From positions 1 to 64,000 of the forward strand of contig NZ_JAYGJO010000009.1 of the NCBI RefSeq assembly GCF_035013185.1: a DNA stretch of 64,000 nt, in the 5' to 3' direction. The position numbers and the translations under genes are program-made. Under the pieces are notes generated by a model, which saw only the letters and a program-made list of their open reading frames with translations, was not told the origin of the DNA and searched no databases. Numbering within the stretch: the stretch's first letter is position 1; every line of letters starts with the position of its first letter. Source of the stretch: Acerihabitans sp035013185. GTDB lineage: Bacteria > Pseudomonadota > Gammaproteobacteria > Enterobacterales > Enterobacteriaceae. Below are positions 25,369 through 34,176 of the stretch, one piece after another.

Positions 25369-26376
25369 TTATTTGGCGCGACCGACAAATCCTACCGCGT
25401 CATAGACCTTATCCAAGGTGATACGCGCACGTGCACTGGCTTTGGCTGCGCCCTCACCCATGATTTGGTTGAGCAATTGCTCGTTGGCCCGATAGTGGTT
25501 AAACCGTTCCTGCAGCTCAATGAGCATGCTGGAAACCGCGTCTGCCACTGCGCCTTTCAGATGCCCATACATTTTGCCGGTAAACGCCAACTCCAGCTCA
25601 GGGATCGGTGTGCCAGTGACGCCAGAGAGAATATCCAGCAGATTGGACACGCCAGGTTTGGCCTGCGGATCGTAACGTACCACCGGCGGTTCTTCTGAGT
25701 CGGTCAACGCACGTTTGAGCTTTTTCACCACTGATTTTGGATCTTCAAGCAGCGTGATGACATTGTTGCGATTATCATCGGATTTTGACATCTTTTTCGT
25801 CGGATCCAGCAGCGACATGATCCGTGCGCCGGATTTAGGAATAAAGGGCTCAGGTAGGGTAAAAATATCGCCATACAGCGCATTAAAACGTTGGGCAATA
25901 TCACGGCTTAGCTCCAGATGCTGTTTCTGATCTTCACCCACTGGCACCTGGTTGGTCTGGTATAACAGAATATCGGCCGCCATCAGCACCGGGTAATCAA
26001 ATAACCCGGCGTTGATATTTTCCGCATAGCGGGCAGACTTGTCCTTGAACTGTGTCATGCGGCTCAGTTCGCCAAAATAGGTGTAACAGTTCAATAACCA
26101 GCCCAGTTGGGTGTGTTCCGGCACATGGGACTGGACAAAAATGGTGCTTTTATTCGGATCGATGCCGCAGGCCAGATAGAGCGCCAACAGATCCAGGGTG
26201 GCATTGCGCAGTTTTACTGCGTCCTGGCGGGCGGTGATGGCATGCAGGTTGACAATGCAATATATGCAATCGTAATCGTCTTGCATCGTTACCCACTGAC
26301 GCAGCGCACCCATATAATTGCCGATAGTCAATTCGCCTGACGGCTGCGCGCCGCTAAATACGATGGGCTTACTCAT
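25369..26376 (-). CDS. trpS: Tryptophanyl-tRNA synthetase
   Basis: This class I synthetase charges tRNA-Trp. The 335 residues (E. coli 334) show the HIGH-type motif in PSGELTIGNYMG (about 12-23) and the KMSKS motif in KKMSKSDDN near residue 195. Its ATG overlaps the gph stop by 8 bases, in the conserved gph-trpS arrangement of the dam operon. Confidence 0.97.
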   Translation of the reverse strand: MSKPIVFSGAQPSGELTIGNYMGALRQWVTMQDDYDCIYCIVNLHAITARQDAVKLRNATLDLLALYLACGIDPNKSTIFVQSHVPEHTQLGWLLNCYTYFGELSRMTQFKDKSARYAENINAGLFDYPVLMAADILLYQTNQVPVGEDQKQHLELSRDIAQRFNALYGDIFTLPEPFIPKSGARIMSLLDPTKKMSKSDDNRNNVITLLEDPKSVVKKLKRALTDSEEPPVVRYDPQAKPGVSNLLDILSGVTGTPIPELELAFTGKMYGHLKGAVADAVSSMLIELQERFNHYRANEQLLNQIMGEGAAKASARARITLDKVYDAVGFVGRAK

Positions 26377-27109
26377 TTCTTTTTTCCTGATTATCTAAGG
26401 ACAACCCAAGAATGGGCAGAAGGTCGGCAAAACGATCCAGAAGGTAATCCGGATGGCTGGTAGCGATCGCTTCACCGTAGTTGTAGCCATAAGTCATGCC
26501 GACGCAGGGACAACCGGCCGCTTTGGCGGCCAGGATATCATTGCGGGAATCGCCGACAAACAGCAATTCGTCCACATGTAGACCCAGTTTGCCGAGCACC
26601 AGGTAGATGGGCGCCGGGTGGGGTTTTTTCGCTGCCACGTCATCACCGCCGATGATAAGCGAAAAGTAGCGATCGATGTTTAACGACACTAGCAACGGCG
26701 CGACAAAGGGCGTGGGTTTGTTGGTCACCACCGCCATGGGCCACCCCTGATCCGCTAGACGGGCCAGGGTCTCGCTGACCTGGGGAAATAACCGACTGCC
26801 TTGTTCGACAGTCTGCGCGTAATACTGGTCAAACAATTGTCGAGTTTGCTGGCAGAGCACAGCATCAGGACGGGCGCCGGCCCAGATTAGCGCACGTTCC
26901 ACCAGTTTATCGGCACCGTTGCCAATCCAGGTCGATATCAGCGGCTGACCCGCCAGGGGAAGACCCTGCGCCTGCAGGGCTTGATCCAGGGCGCTGCTGA
27001 GACCGGGAGCGGTGTCGGTAAGTGTACCGTCAAGGTCGAAGGCCAGGCCGCGGATTTGAGTTAGGCTGCGGGGGGCTGTTTTATCGCTCATGGCTGTTAT
27101 TTCGCTCAT
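26369..27109 (-). CDS. gph: Phosphoglycolate phosphatase
   Basis: Gph is a HAD-family phosphatase that removes 2-phosphoglycolate produced during DNA 3'-end repair. Motif I is FDLDGTLTD with the nucleophile at residue 25; the Thr motif is VTNKPTP and the metal motif is FVGDSRNDI. Two in-frame ATG codons six codons apart (27107-27109 and 27089-27091) come from an 18-bp tandem duplication, and neither has a clear ribosome site, so the start is uncertain by six residues. It overlaps the end of rpe by 29 bases, longer than the usual overlap. Confidence 0.95.
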   Translation of the reverse strand: MSEITAMSDKTAPRSLTQIRGLAFDLDGTLTDTAPGLSSALDQALQAQGLPLAGQPLISTWIGNGADKLVERALIWAGARPDAVLCQQTRQLFDQYYAQTVEQGSRLFPQVSETLARLADQGWPMAVVTNKPTPFVAPLLVSLNIDRYFSLIIGGDDVAAKKPHPAPIYLVLGKLGLHVDELLFVGDSRNDILAAKAAGCPCVGMTYGYNYGEAIATSHPDYLLDRFADLLPILGLSLDNQEKRNE

Positions 27110-27797
27110 GGCTGTTATTTTGCTCAGGGCTGTGAAGGCTTATCTCGCGACGCATGGCGGTGATAATCTGCTGATAATCAGGTTGGCCGAAGATGGCCGA
27201 ACCGGCGACAAACATATCGGCGCCGGCCGCGGCGATCGCGCCGATATTATCGACTTTTACACCACCATCCACTTCCAGTCGGATATCCCGGCCGCTGTCA
27301 TCAATCAATCGCCTAACCTGACGCAGTTTATCCAGCGTCCCAGGGATAAACGACTGACCACCAAAGCCGGGGTTGACCGACATGAGCAGGATAATATCCA
27401 GCTGATCCATAACGTAATCGAGAAAACTCAGCGGGGTAGCCGGGTTAAATACCAGTCCGGCCTTGCAACCATGATCTTTGATCAATTGCAGGGAACGATG
27501 AACGTGTTCGGTGCTTTCTGGATGAAAAGTAATATAACTGGCGCCGGCGGCAGCAAAGTCGGGAATGATGCGATCGACCGGTTTGACCATCAAATGCACG
27601 TCGATTGGCGCAGTGATGCCATACTGGCGCAAGGCTTTGAGTACCATGGGTCCCATAGTGAGGTTGGGGACGTAATGGTTATCCATGACATCAAAATGCA
27701 CCACATCACCACCGGCAGCCAGCACCCGGGCGGTATCTTCGCCTAGGCGGGCAAAATCCGCCGACAGGATGGATGGGGCGATTACATATTTTTTCAT
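27081..27797 (-). CDS. rpe: Ribulose-phosphate 3-epimerase
   Basis: Rpe interconverts ribulose 5-phosphate and xylulose 5-phosphate in the pentose phosphate pathway. The ATG at 27795-27797 has GGAG 6 bases upstream and gives MKKYVIAPSILSADFARL; a TTG four codons earlier is not needed. The TIM barrel shows HFDVMDNHYVPNLT, DVHLMVKP and LEVDGGVK. The protein has 238 residues against 225 in E. coli. The tail ends with NNSHER written twice, created by the 18-bp tandem duplication that also reaches the gph start. Confidence 0.95.
   Translation of the reverse strand: MKKYVIAPSILSADFARLGEDTARVLAAGGDVVHFDVMDNHYVPNLTMGPMVLKALRQYGITAPIDVHLMVKPVDRIIPDFAAAGASYITFHPESTEHVHRSLQLIKDHGCKAGLVFNPATPLSFLDYVMDQLDIILLMSVNPGFGGQSFIPGTLDKLRQVRRLIDDSGRDIRLEVDGGVKVDNIGAIAAAGADMFVAGSAIFGQPDYQQIITAMRREISLHSPEQNNSHERNNSHER
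27085..27120. repeat. 18-bp tandem duplication at the rpe/gph junction
   Basis: The unit CGCTCATGGCTGTTATTT occurs twice in direct succession (27085-27102 and 27103-27120), followed by a degraded third copy (TGCTCAGGGCTGT, from 27121). It lengthens the rpe tail by six residues and doubles the gph start region. Confidence 0.9.
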
Positions 27798-27819
27798 CCG
27801 CGTCTCCAATCATTAATGG

Positions 27820-28659
27820 TCAGTCAATGGCGTTTTGCTGCTCGTCATAGTGGTACAATGCCAGCAGTTCGTCCACTTTGCTGCGACCCAGGATATTGCT
27901 GCTTATAGTGCGGCGTCCTTGCACCACATGGATCACCGCATCACAATACCACTCGCGAGTCATCACCGTATCGTGGTTTGAGATTAACACCGGTACCTGC
28001 GCTTCACTGGCTAATCGGTAGGCCATCAGCGCCAGATTTTTTTGCTCCAGATTATTGAAGCCATTGGTGTGGTAAGACATAAAATTGGCCGTGGTGGATA
28101 ACGGCACATACGGCGGATCGCAATACACTACCGATCCCACCTCGGCTTTCTCCAGCGTTTGCTGGTAATGCTCACAGACAAAAATAGCTTTTTGCGCTTT
28201 TTCGGCAAACAAATGCAGCTCATTTTCCGGAAAATAGGGTTTTTTGTAGCGACCAAACGGGACATTAAACTCGCCGCTCAGGTTGTAACGGCACAAGCCG
28301 TTGTAACAATGGCGATTGAGATAAAGAAACAATATCGCACGCCGATACGCGTCAGTGCAGAGGTTAAATTCGCTACGGAGCGGGTAATACGCCTCCGAGG
28401 TATTGGCCTGGTCATCAAACAGCAGGCGCGCGTCGCCGATAAACTCGGTGGTGCGCTCCTTGACGATGTTATACAGATTGATCAGGTCGCTATTGATATC
28501 AGCAAGAATATACTTTTCGTAATCAGTATTAAGAAATACCGACCCCGCGCCGACAAAGGGTTCAATTAGGCAATCCCCCGCCGGTAAATGCCGGCGGATA
28601 TCTTCTATTAGCGGATACTTGCCGCCAGCCCATTTCAAAAACGCGCGGTTCTTCTTCAT
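27820..28659 (-). CDS. dam: DNA adenine methyltransferase Dam
   Basis: Dam methylates the adenine of GATC, guiding mismatch repair, replication initiation control and gene regulation. The 279 residues (E. coli 278) include FLKWAGGKYPL and the AdoMet-binding VGAGSVF. The catalytic DPPY is at residues 181-184, and the target-recognition part holds RHCYNGLCRYN. It is followed by rpe after 22 bases and preceded by damX after 82 bases, as in E. coli. Confidence 0.97.
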   Translation of the reverse strand: MKKNRAFLKWAGGKYPLIEDIRRHLPAGDCLIEPFVGAGSVFLNTDYEKYILADINSDLINLYNIVKERTTEFIGDARLLFDDQANTSEAYYPLRSEFNLCTDAYRRAILFLYLNRHCYNGLCRYNLSGEFNVPFGRYKKPYFPENELHLFAEKAQKAIFVCEHYQQTLEKAEVGSVVYCDPPYVPLSTTANFMSYHTNGFNNLEQKNLALMAYRLASEAQVPVLISNHDTVMTREWYCDAVIHVVQGRRTISSNILGRSKVDELLALYHYDEQQNAID

Positions 28660-28741
28660 GCCGTCAATTGTTACTCATACACTCTTAAGAGCCGCGGATT
28701 GTACTCTGTTTAGCACCAGACAGCAGCGCTAAATTCATGAA

Positions 28742-29881
28742 CTACTTAGTCTGATCTTTTTTGACCTGCCCAATATCCCTGGCCCAGGGTTTTTTCGCCT
28801 GAATATCCGCAGGTAATTGCGCCACCGCGCTTTTCGCCTGGGCAGCCGAAGGATAAACACCGCTGACCAGAACATACCAGGGTTTACCGTCACGCCGTGT
28901 CTCGTACACCCAGTACTGGCTCAACTGTTGTTTTTTAGCGTAGGCGTTAAGCGTGCCCGGCTGCGAGGCGCTGCTGATCTGTACCGTGTAAAAGCTCGAC
29001 GGCGCATTCTGAATTGAACCGCTGGTCGCAGGCATATGCTGGGCCGCAGCAGCGGCGGGATGACTCGGCGGTATGATCATGGTGTGCCGGGTTGGCGTAG
29101 CCGGTTTTGCGGCTACCGAGCTATGCGACGCCGCCTTGTCGTTATGAGACGGCTCTGTGGTATGCGGTGCTTTCTCAGCAGATTTGTGCGTTTTATGGGG
29201 GGTAGATTTGGCAGCCGGTTTATGTCCGGGCTCTTTCGCTGTCGGCACAACCGTGGCAGGGGCGGTGGGCAGCGTCGAGGTAGCCTGATCGCTGTTCATC
29301 TGCTGAGTCATACCATTTACCCGATCACCTTGCTGCGACAACGCATCAGCCATGTTACCTGGCAACTCTATACGATGCTGTCCATCAGGCACCGCCACGG
29401 GCGGCGCCTGGGTGGGCGTGGAGGCCACCGGCGGTATGCTGAGTGTCTGGGGCTGCATGCCGTTAACACCATTGACAGTCCCCGGCGTGACGCCGTTGGT
29501 GGTTGCGGGCGTTACGCCGTTGGTGGTTGCGGGCGTTACGCCGTTGATGTTACCCGTGCTGGCAGGGTTGTTCACCTCAGAATTAGCGGCATTCTGCCCT
29601 GGTTTAAGATCGTTATTCGCTGAAGCGCCATCTACACCGGACAGATCAATATTCTTTTGCGCCACGTTGGGGTTTTGCTGGTTGGCATCAGTCTGGGTGG
29701 GCGCCTTTAGCGCCGAACCAATGGCTATCACCAAGAGCAACAATACGAGAATACCAACGCCAATCATCACATGCTGTTTGGACATGGCCACCTTGGGAAC
29801 TGAAGGACCTTTCCGTTGACGTGGTGGGCGGCGATCGCTGCTATCAGGTCTCAGTTCGTCTTCCGACTTGAACTCATCCAT
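28742..29881 (-). CDS. damX: Cell-division SPOR-domain protein DamX
   Basis: DamX is a single-pass inner-membrane protein recruited to the septum through its SPOR domain, which binds denuded glycan strands. The cytoplasmic part (1-37) is charged. The membrane helix lies at about 38-58 (VMIGVGILVLLLLVIAIGSAL region). A long low-complexity periplasmic linker is rich in Pro, Thr, Ala, Asn and His. The SPOR domain is at about 296-372 (FYTVQISSASQ to WARDIGQVKK). The linker includes a short tandem repeat. It has 379 residues (E. coli 428), the difference being in the linker. Confidence 0.94.
   Translation of the reverse strand: MDEFKSEDELRPDSSDRRPPRQRKGPSVPKVAMSKQHVMIGVGILVLLLLVIAIGSALKAPTQTDANQQNPNVAQKNIDLSGVDGASANNDLKPGQNAANSEVNNPASTGNINGVTPATTNGVTPATTNGVTPGTVNGVNGMQPQTLSIPPVASTPTQAPPVAVPDGQHRIELPGNMADALSQQGDRVNGMTQQMNSDQATSTLPTAPATVVPTAKEPGHKPAAKSTPHKTHKSAEKAPHTTEPSHNDKAASHSSVAAKPATPTRHTMIIPPSHPAAAAAQHMPATSGSIQNAPSSFYTVQISSASQPGTLNAYAKKQQLSQYWVYETRRDGKPWYVLVSGVYPSAAQAKSAVAQLPADIQAKKPWARDIGQVKKDQTK
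29491..29538. repeat. 24-bp tandem repeat inside damX
   Basis: Two perfect 24-bp copies (29491-29514 and 29515-29538) encode NGVTPATT twice, flanked by degraded copies (NGVTPGTV). They lie in the periplasmic linker of DamX, in frame, so the copy number can vary without breaking the gene. Confidence 0.85.
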
Positions 29882-29999
29882 CTAAAACTCTCCAACCGAG
29901 AGATAATTCCATGCATCCAAAGACGCAGGAAGGGTTAATGCGGTTAAATCAATTACATCCCCGAGGCCCCGATAACGGGACAAGGGCGACGGCCCTGAC

Positions 30000-31085
30000 T
30001 CAAGTCTGGCAATCGGCAATTGATGCCAATACGATATCATGTGTAACTCCGGCGCGCACTTCCGCCTGGCCCAAGCCTCGAGGCAGCACTAACCGTAACT
30101 GACCGGAAACGACTTTTTTGTCACGCATCATATGCGGCAAATAGTCTTTCGGCGCCATGCCCACCGGTCCGATGACCGGCAAACCCGCGCGCGTCAACAA
30201 TGCCTTGACGCGATCAATCTCAGCGACCGTAATTTGCCCCAAACGTCGCGCAGCATGGGCCGCCATCATTATGCCCGCCGCGACGGCCTCACCGTGCAGC
30301 CAGTTGCCATAGCCCATATGGGTTTCAATAGCATGGCCATAGGTATGGCCTAAATTCAGCAAAGCCCGTTGCCCCTGTTCGCGTTCATCGGCGGCAACCA
30401 CCGCAGCCTTGATTTCACAACAGCGCCGAATGCAATACGACAGCGCCGCGCCCTCAAGTAACAGCAGCCGATCCAGATTATTCTCGAGCCAGACAAAAAA
30501 ATCGTAATCCAGAATAATGCCATTTTTAATCACCTCAGCCAGCCCGGAAGATAACTCACGAGACGGCAGGGTTTTAAGGCAATCGAGATCGATGACCACC
30601 GACGCAGGCTGATAGAATGCGCCAATCATATTTTTACCAAGAGGATGGTTAACTGCCGTCTTACCCCCCACCGATGAGTCAACCTGGGAGAGTAGCGTCG
30701 TGGGAACCTGAATAAACCGAACGCCGCGCTGGTAGCTGGCAGCAGCAAAACCGGTCATATCGCCGATGACTCCCCCGCCTAAAGCAATCAGGGTGGTATC
30801 GCGACCATGAGGTTTTTGCAGTAGCGCGGTAAATACCTGATCGAGCACATCCAGAGATTTGTATTGCTCACCGTCAGGCAGGATCACATGATCAACAACA
30901 ACCCCGGCGCGTTCAAGTAACGCCAGGATTGAATCAAGATAAAGCGGTGCCAGCGTTTCGTTGGTCACAACCATCACCTGATCACCGTTGATTAGCGGCG
31001 AGAAAGAAGCCGGGTCGTTAAATAACCCGGCTGCGATCGTAATCGGGTAGCTACGCTCCCCTAATGTTACAGTAATCCTCTCCAT
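30000..31085 (-). CDS. aroB: 3-Dehydroquinate synthase
   Basis: AroB converts DAHP to 3-dehydroquinate in the shikimate pathway, using NAD and a divalent metal. The 361 residues (E. coli 362) show the NAD-binding GGGVIGDMTGFAAASYQRG, VDSSVGGKTAVNHP, and the metal-site histidine blocks NLGHTYGHAIE and LHGEAVAAGI. The order aroK-aroB-damX-dam is the conserved operon; the gap to aroK is 167 bases. Confidence 0.97.
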   Translation of the reverse strand: MERITVTLGERSYPITIAAGLFNDPASFSPLINGDQVMVVTNETLAPLYLDSILALLERAGVVVDHVILPDGEQYKSLDVLDQVFTALLQKPHGRDTTLIALGGGVIGDMTGFAAASYQRGVRFIQVPTTLLSQVDSSVGGKTAVNHPLGKNMIGAFYQPASVVIDLDCLKTLPSRELSSGLAEVIKNGIILDYDFFVWLENNLDRLLLLEGAALSYCIRRCCEIKAAVVAADEREQGQRALLNLGHTYGHAIETHMGYGNWLHGEAVAAGIMMAAHAARRLGQITVAEIDRVKALLTRAGLPVIGPVGMAPKDYLPHMMRDKKVVSGQLRLVLPRGLGQAEVRAGVTHDIVLASIADCQT

Positions 31086-31252
31086 GGGCTGCTTAATGAC
31101 CTTTTCGGCATGTTGTTATACTCTTCATTTTTCAAGCCCTGGCCGGTTGGCTACAGGTGTTCATCCGCATAACTCACCGGAGTAAGTCTTATCGGAATGA
31201 TCTCACCTGGCACCAACACGCGACTCGAAATCTATTGGGTATACACACTAAA

Positions 31253-31774
31253 TCAGTTACTTTCCAGCATATTGATAATCTGGTTTGCAACAACCTTAGC
31301 ACTTTGTTCGTCGGTACGAATGGTGACATCCGCAATTTCTTCATACAAAGGATTGCGTTCCCTCGCCAACGCTTCAAGCACTTCACGCGGCGGAGCTTCA
31401 ACCTGTAGCAAGGGTCGTTTTTTATCGCGCTGGGTTCTAGCCAGCTGTTTTTCAATAGTGGTCTCAAGATAAACGACCACACCACGGGCGGAAAGGCGGT
31501 TGCGGGTTTCACGTGACTTTACCGATCCACCACCTGTAGCCAAGACGATACCCTGCTTTTCAGTCAGTTCGTTAATGACTTTTTCCTCACGATCGCGGAA
31601 TCCATCTTCACCTTCCACGTCGAAAACCCAGCCTACATCGGCTCCGGTGCGTCGCTCAATTTCTTGATCAGAATCGAAAAACTCCATATTAAGTTGTTGG
31701 GCCAACTGACGCCCAATAGTGCTTTTGCCGGCACCCATAGGCCCAACCAGAAAGATATTGCGTTTCTCTGCCAT
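31253..31774 (-). CDS. aroK: Shikimate kinase I
   Basis: AroK phosphorylates shikimate with ATP. The 173-residue protein matches E. coli AroK. It has Walker A GPMGAGKS (11-18), the shikimate-binding DSDQEIERRTG and ATGGGSV, and the lid RDKKRPLL. It is the first gene of the aroK-aroB-damX-dam-rpe-gph-trpS superoperon. Confidence 0.97.
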   Translation of the reverse strand: MAEKRNIFLVGPMGAGKSTIGRQLAQQLNMEFFDSDQEIERRTGADVGWVFDVEGEDGFRDREEKVINELTEKQGIVLATGGGSVKSRETRNRLSARGVVVYLETTIEKQLARTQRDKKRPLLQVEAPPREVLEALARERNPLYEEIADVTIRTDEQSAKVVANQIINMLESN

Positions 31775-32011
31775 GTTTTTCGGTATTACTAAGATTATTC
31801 GTTAATGACAACCCGCCCCGCCAATCAAATTAGCGGCGGGACCTAAACTGAAACCTCATGAGCGATAGTGCGAGAATCAGATCAAAAATTATCTCAACAC
31901 TCGGGGTAGTTTGGCAACCGATTAAATCGATGCCCACACCGCAAGGAGGAATTCCGACATCTCTATCGTAATTACAGGTGACGCAAAGACAGCGATGCTC
32001 AATGGGCTACC

Positions 32012-32040
32012 CTTGTAAGCGAAATTGGCCACAGCGTCAA
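32012..32040 (-). promoter_or_regulatory. Candidate sigma-70 promoter for aroK-aroB
   Basis: On the minus strand TTGACG (32035-32040) and TACAAG (32012-32017) are separated by exactly 17 bases, in the 335-base gap between hofQ and aroK. The -10 box is weak (4 of 6). The rest of the gap (31775-32011) shows no open frame worth naming. Confidence 0.45.
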
Positions 32041-32109
32041 ATCTATCGCGAAAAAAACGCATAATTTGTTGCTAAAACCACAAATTTGCTCGATTTGAGT
32101 CTGATGAGT

Positions 32110-33339
32110 TTACCCCGATATTCGGGTTGGTGTAATAAAAATAACCAATTCGCGCTGTTTATAGTTCGCACGCTGTCGTTTAAACAGATGTCCCAGCAGT
32201 GGAATTTCAGATAAAACCGGTACTTTATCCAAGGAATGGTGCTTTTGCCTTTGAAAAATCCCACCTAAAACAATGGTTTCCCCATCATCAATTGTCACCT
32301 GAGTTTTAATCTCCTCCATATCAATGGAAACGCTCTCGTTTTCGCCTTGTTTTAGCACCCGGCCGGGTACATTTTGGCTCAGACGCAGTTTTAGCGTGAC
32401 TTTACCGTTACGCAGCACTCTAGGCGTAACTTCCATGCTCAATACGGCTTCTTTGAACTGCACCGAAGGCGATTTATTTTTACCGCTGGCGACCTGATAA
32501 GGTATTTCAGTACCTTGTTTTATGCTGGCTGTTTGCTGATGGGCGGTGTAAAGGCGCGGACTGGCGAGAATATCCACTTTATTTTCCTGCTCCAGCGCCG
32601 TGAGCTCCAGTTCCAACAGCCTACCGCTCAGGCGCGCCAGCCGAAACCCCATACTGCCATAATGTTTGCCGAGCGGCAGATCCATCGACAGTGCAGTGGC
32701 GCTGTTTTTATTACCAGCGTGGTGCTGCCAGTTGACACCGATTTCGCGCAGATTTTCCCGGCTGATGGTGACAATATGGGCGGTTATCAACACTTGTTCC
32801 AGCGGCAGATCCCAAATGTGTATCCAGGCCGCCAGCGCCTCCAGCGCTGGCTCAGTATCCCTTATCACCAGGGAATTGGTGCGTTTATCCAGCATCACGC
32901 TGCCCCGTGGCGTCAGCAGGGTCTTGCGCATCGAAGCAATGTGTTTGCTAATCTCAGTGGCATCAGCATGCTGCAGCGTAACCAGACGATTGATTAGCGG
33001 TCTGCTTGCGGTGGTGTCGCCCTCACGTTCCCGCGGGAAAACCATTAACACGTCACCCTGGCGCTCAAGATGCAAATGGCCGGTGCGCACAATCAGATCC
33101 ACCGCCTGCTGCCAAGGAAGATGCTTAAGATTCAGGCTAATATTCCCCTTGATGCCCGGCGCGACCACCAGATTAAGATGCTGATGCTCAGCCAACGCCC
33201 GCAATACCTGCGGTATTGGCGTGTCATCAAACACCAGTGTCACCGGTTTGCCAACCGCAGCCGGCGCGCCATTGGCAACACCCGTCAATGTCCCCAACAG
33301 CAGGGCGTATCCCATCACTAATAGCGCGATTCCTTTCAC
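32110..33339 (-). CDS. hofQ: Secretin HofQ (PilQ/ComE-like DNA-uptake porin)
   Basis: HofQ is an outer-membrane secretin. Its relatives form the pore for DNA uptake or type IV pili, and in E. coli the hof genes are needed to use DNA as a nutrient. The 409 residues (E. coli 412) carry a signal peptide (to about 25), an AMIN/STN-like domain (about 30-110, FDDTPIPQVLRALAEHQHLNLV), a secretin N-domain, and the secretin channel (about 240-409, ending VPVLSEIPLLGHLFK and RELVIFITPTRI). The start is GTG (33337-33339), overlapping the hofP stop as GTGA. Confidence 0.93.
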   Translation of the reverse strand: MKGIALLVMGYALLLGTLTGVANGAPAAVGKPVTLVFDDTPIPQVLRALAEHQHLNLVVAPGIKGNISLNLKHLPWQQAVDLIVRTGHLHLERQGDVLMVFPREREGDTTASRPLINRLVTLQHADATEISKHIASMRKTLLTPRGSVMLDKRTNSLVIRDTEPALEALAAWIHIWDLPLEQVLITAHIVTISRENLREIGVNWQHHAGNKNSATALSMDLPLGKHYGSMGFRLARLSGRLLELELTALEQENKVDILASPRLYTAHQQTASIKQGTEIPYQVASGKNKSPSVQFKEAVLSMEVTPRVLRNGKVTLKLRLSQNVPGRVLKQGENESVSIDMEEIKTQVTIDDGETIVLGGIFQRQKHHSLDKVPVLSEIPLLGHLFKRQRANYKQRELVIFITPTRISG

Positions 33340-33632
33340 AATTCATCATCCTTATGTTCAGTTATGGTTCCCATCGTCCCGTCGTCTTGGACACAGTCTG
33401 GTGCATCCTGAGGTATATCACCGCGTAACATCCAATGACCCTGCCCATCAGTGCTCAACAACTGCCGGCGTTCACCATCAACGACCCATCCCTTGATCGC
33501 TCCCTGAGCCGCCGAGCGCAAAATATCAGTCGATCTTGTGCCGGGTTGGAAAGGATCACGCTGTCCGGCGGGCCAGGCCAGGCTGCTTGATAGTATCAAG
33601 GGCACCACTGCCGCTAACCTGCCGTTACTCAT
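33336..33632 (-). CDS. hofP: HofP, pilus-assembly/DNA-utilisation protein (PilP-like)
   Basis: HofP is the small periplasmic PilP-like partner of the HofMNOPQ set. The frame is open to 33701, but the most likely start is the ATG at 33630-33632 (MSNGRLAAVVPLILSSSLAW, a signal peptide), giving 98 residues; an ATG five codons earlier is possible. The mature part has RDPFQP, typical of PilP-like proteins. It is shorter than E. coli HofP (134). Its start overlaps the hofO end by 8 bases and its stop overlaps the hofQ start by 4. Confidence 0.78.
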   Translation of the reverse strand: MSNGRLAAVVPLILSSSLAWPAGQRDPFQPGTRSTDILRSAAQGAIKGWVVDGERRQLLSTDGQGHWMLRGDIPQDAPDCVQDDGTMGTITEHKDDEL

Positions 33633-34176
33633 ATCGCCCACCGTCATCAAGCGACTGGGCCAGGGTAAATTCAACCTGCAGGTGCCGATCGCTGCGCGCA
33701 ATGTGCAGGGCGCGCACCGTTCTTCCGCCGCGGTGTACCGCCAGTTTGCGCATCATCGCGTTTAAGGACGCATAATCCGTGGTTACCGAGATGATCCAGT
33801 CCCGAGCAGCACTACCATCACCATGGTGCTCTCGCATCTGCCAGCCGAAAGTGCCGGTGTTATCGGGTTGCAACATCGCGATGACCGCCCCGGGGTCCTG
33901 GCGCAAGCTGTCATACATTGCCAACTGCCGGCTCATGTGCTGAATATCCCGATCCCACTGTACTCGAGTAGGCACGGTAGCCCGCAGCCGCCGATAGTCA
34001 TCCACCTGGCGTTCGCACCGCGCTATGTCAGCACGCAGTCGCACTGAGGCATCACGTTCATGCCGCAGTAATGTCACCCAGACCAGAGTCATAAATGAGG
34101 CCAGGATTATAGCTTGGCCTACTAATAATGCTGGCCAGGGATACGCCATCAAACGTCTGAATCCGGGCTTATCCAT
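33625..34176 (-). CDS. hofO: HofO, PilO-like membrane protein
   Basis: HofO is the PilO-like inner-membrane component of the Hof system. The ATG at 34174-34176 (MDKPGFRRLMAYPWPALLVG) has GAGGAG 9 bases upstream and gives 183 residues; the frame is open further upstream without family sense. It has one N-terminal membrane helix (about 14-36), a coiled-coil stretch (about 45-85), and a periplasmic alpha-beta domain ending in VEFTLAQSL. It is longer than E. coli HofO (146). It overlaps the hofN end by 8 bases. Confidence 0.82.
   Translation of the reverse strand: MDKPGFRRLMAYPWPALLVGQAIILASFMTLVWVTLLRHERDASVRLRADIARCERQVDDYRRLRATVPTRVQWDRDIQHMSRQLAMYDSLRQDPGAVIAMLQPDNTGTFGWQMREHHGDGSAARDWIISVTTDYASLNAMMRKLAVHRGGRTVRALHIARSDRHLQVEFTLAQSLDDGGRYE

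Noticed and set aside
27090..27746. 218-residue open frame antisense to rpe
   Set aside because: It is a shadow of rpe with no ribosome site of note and no recognisable domain.
29036..29623. Arginine- and glycine-rich open frame antisense to damX
   Set aside because: It reflects the low-complexity linker codons of damX read on the other strand.
32515..33184. Two open frames antisense to hofQ
   Set aside because: HofQ is intact and conserved; these frames have no family likeness.
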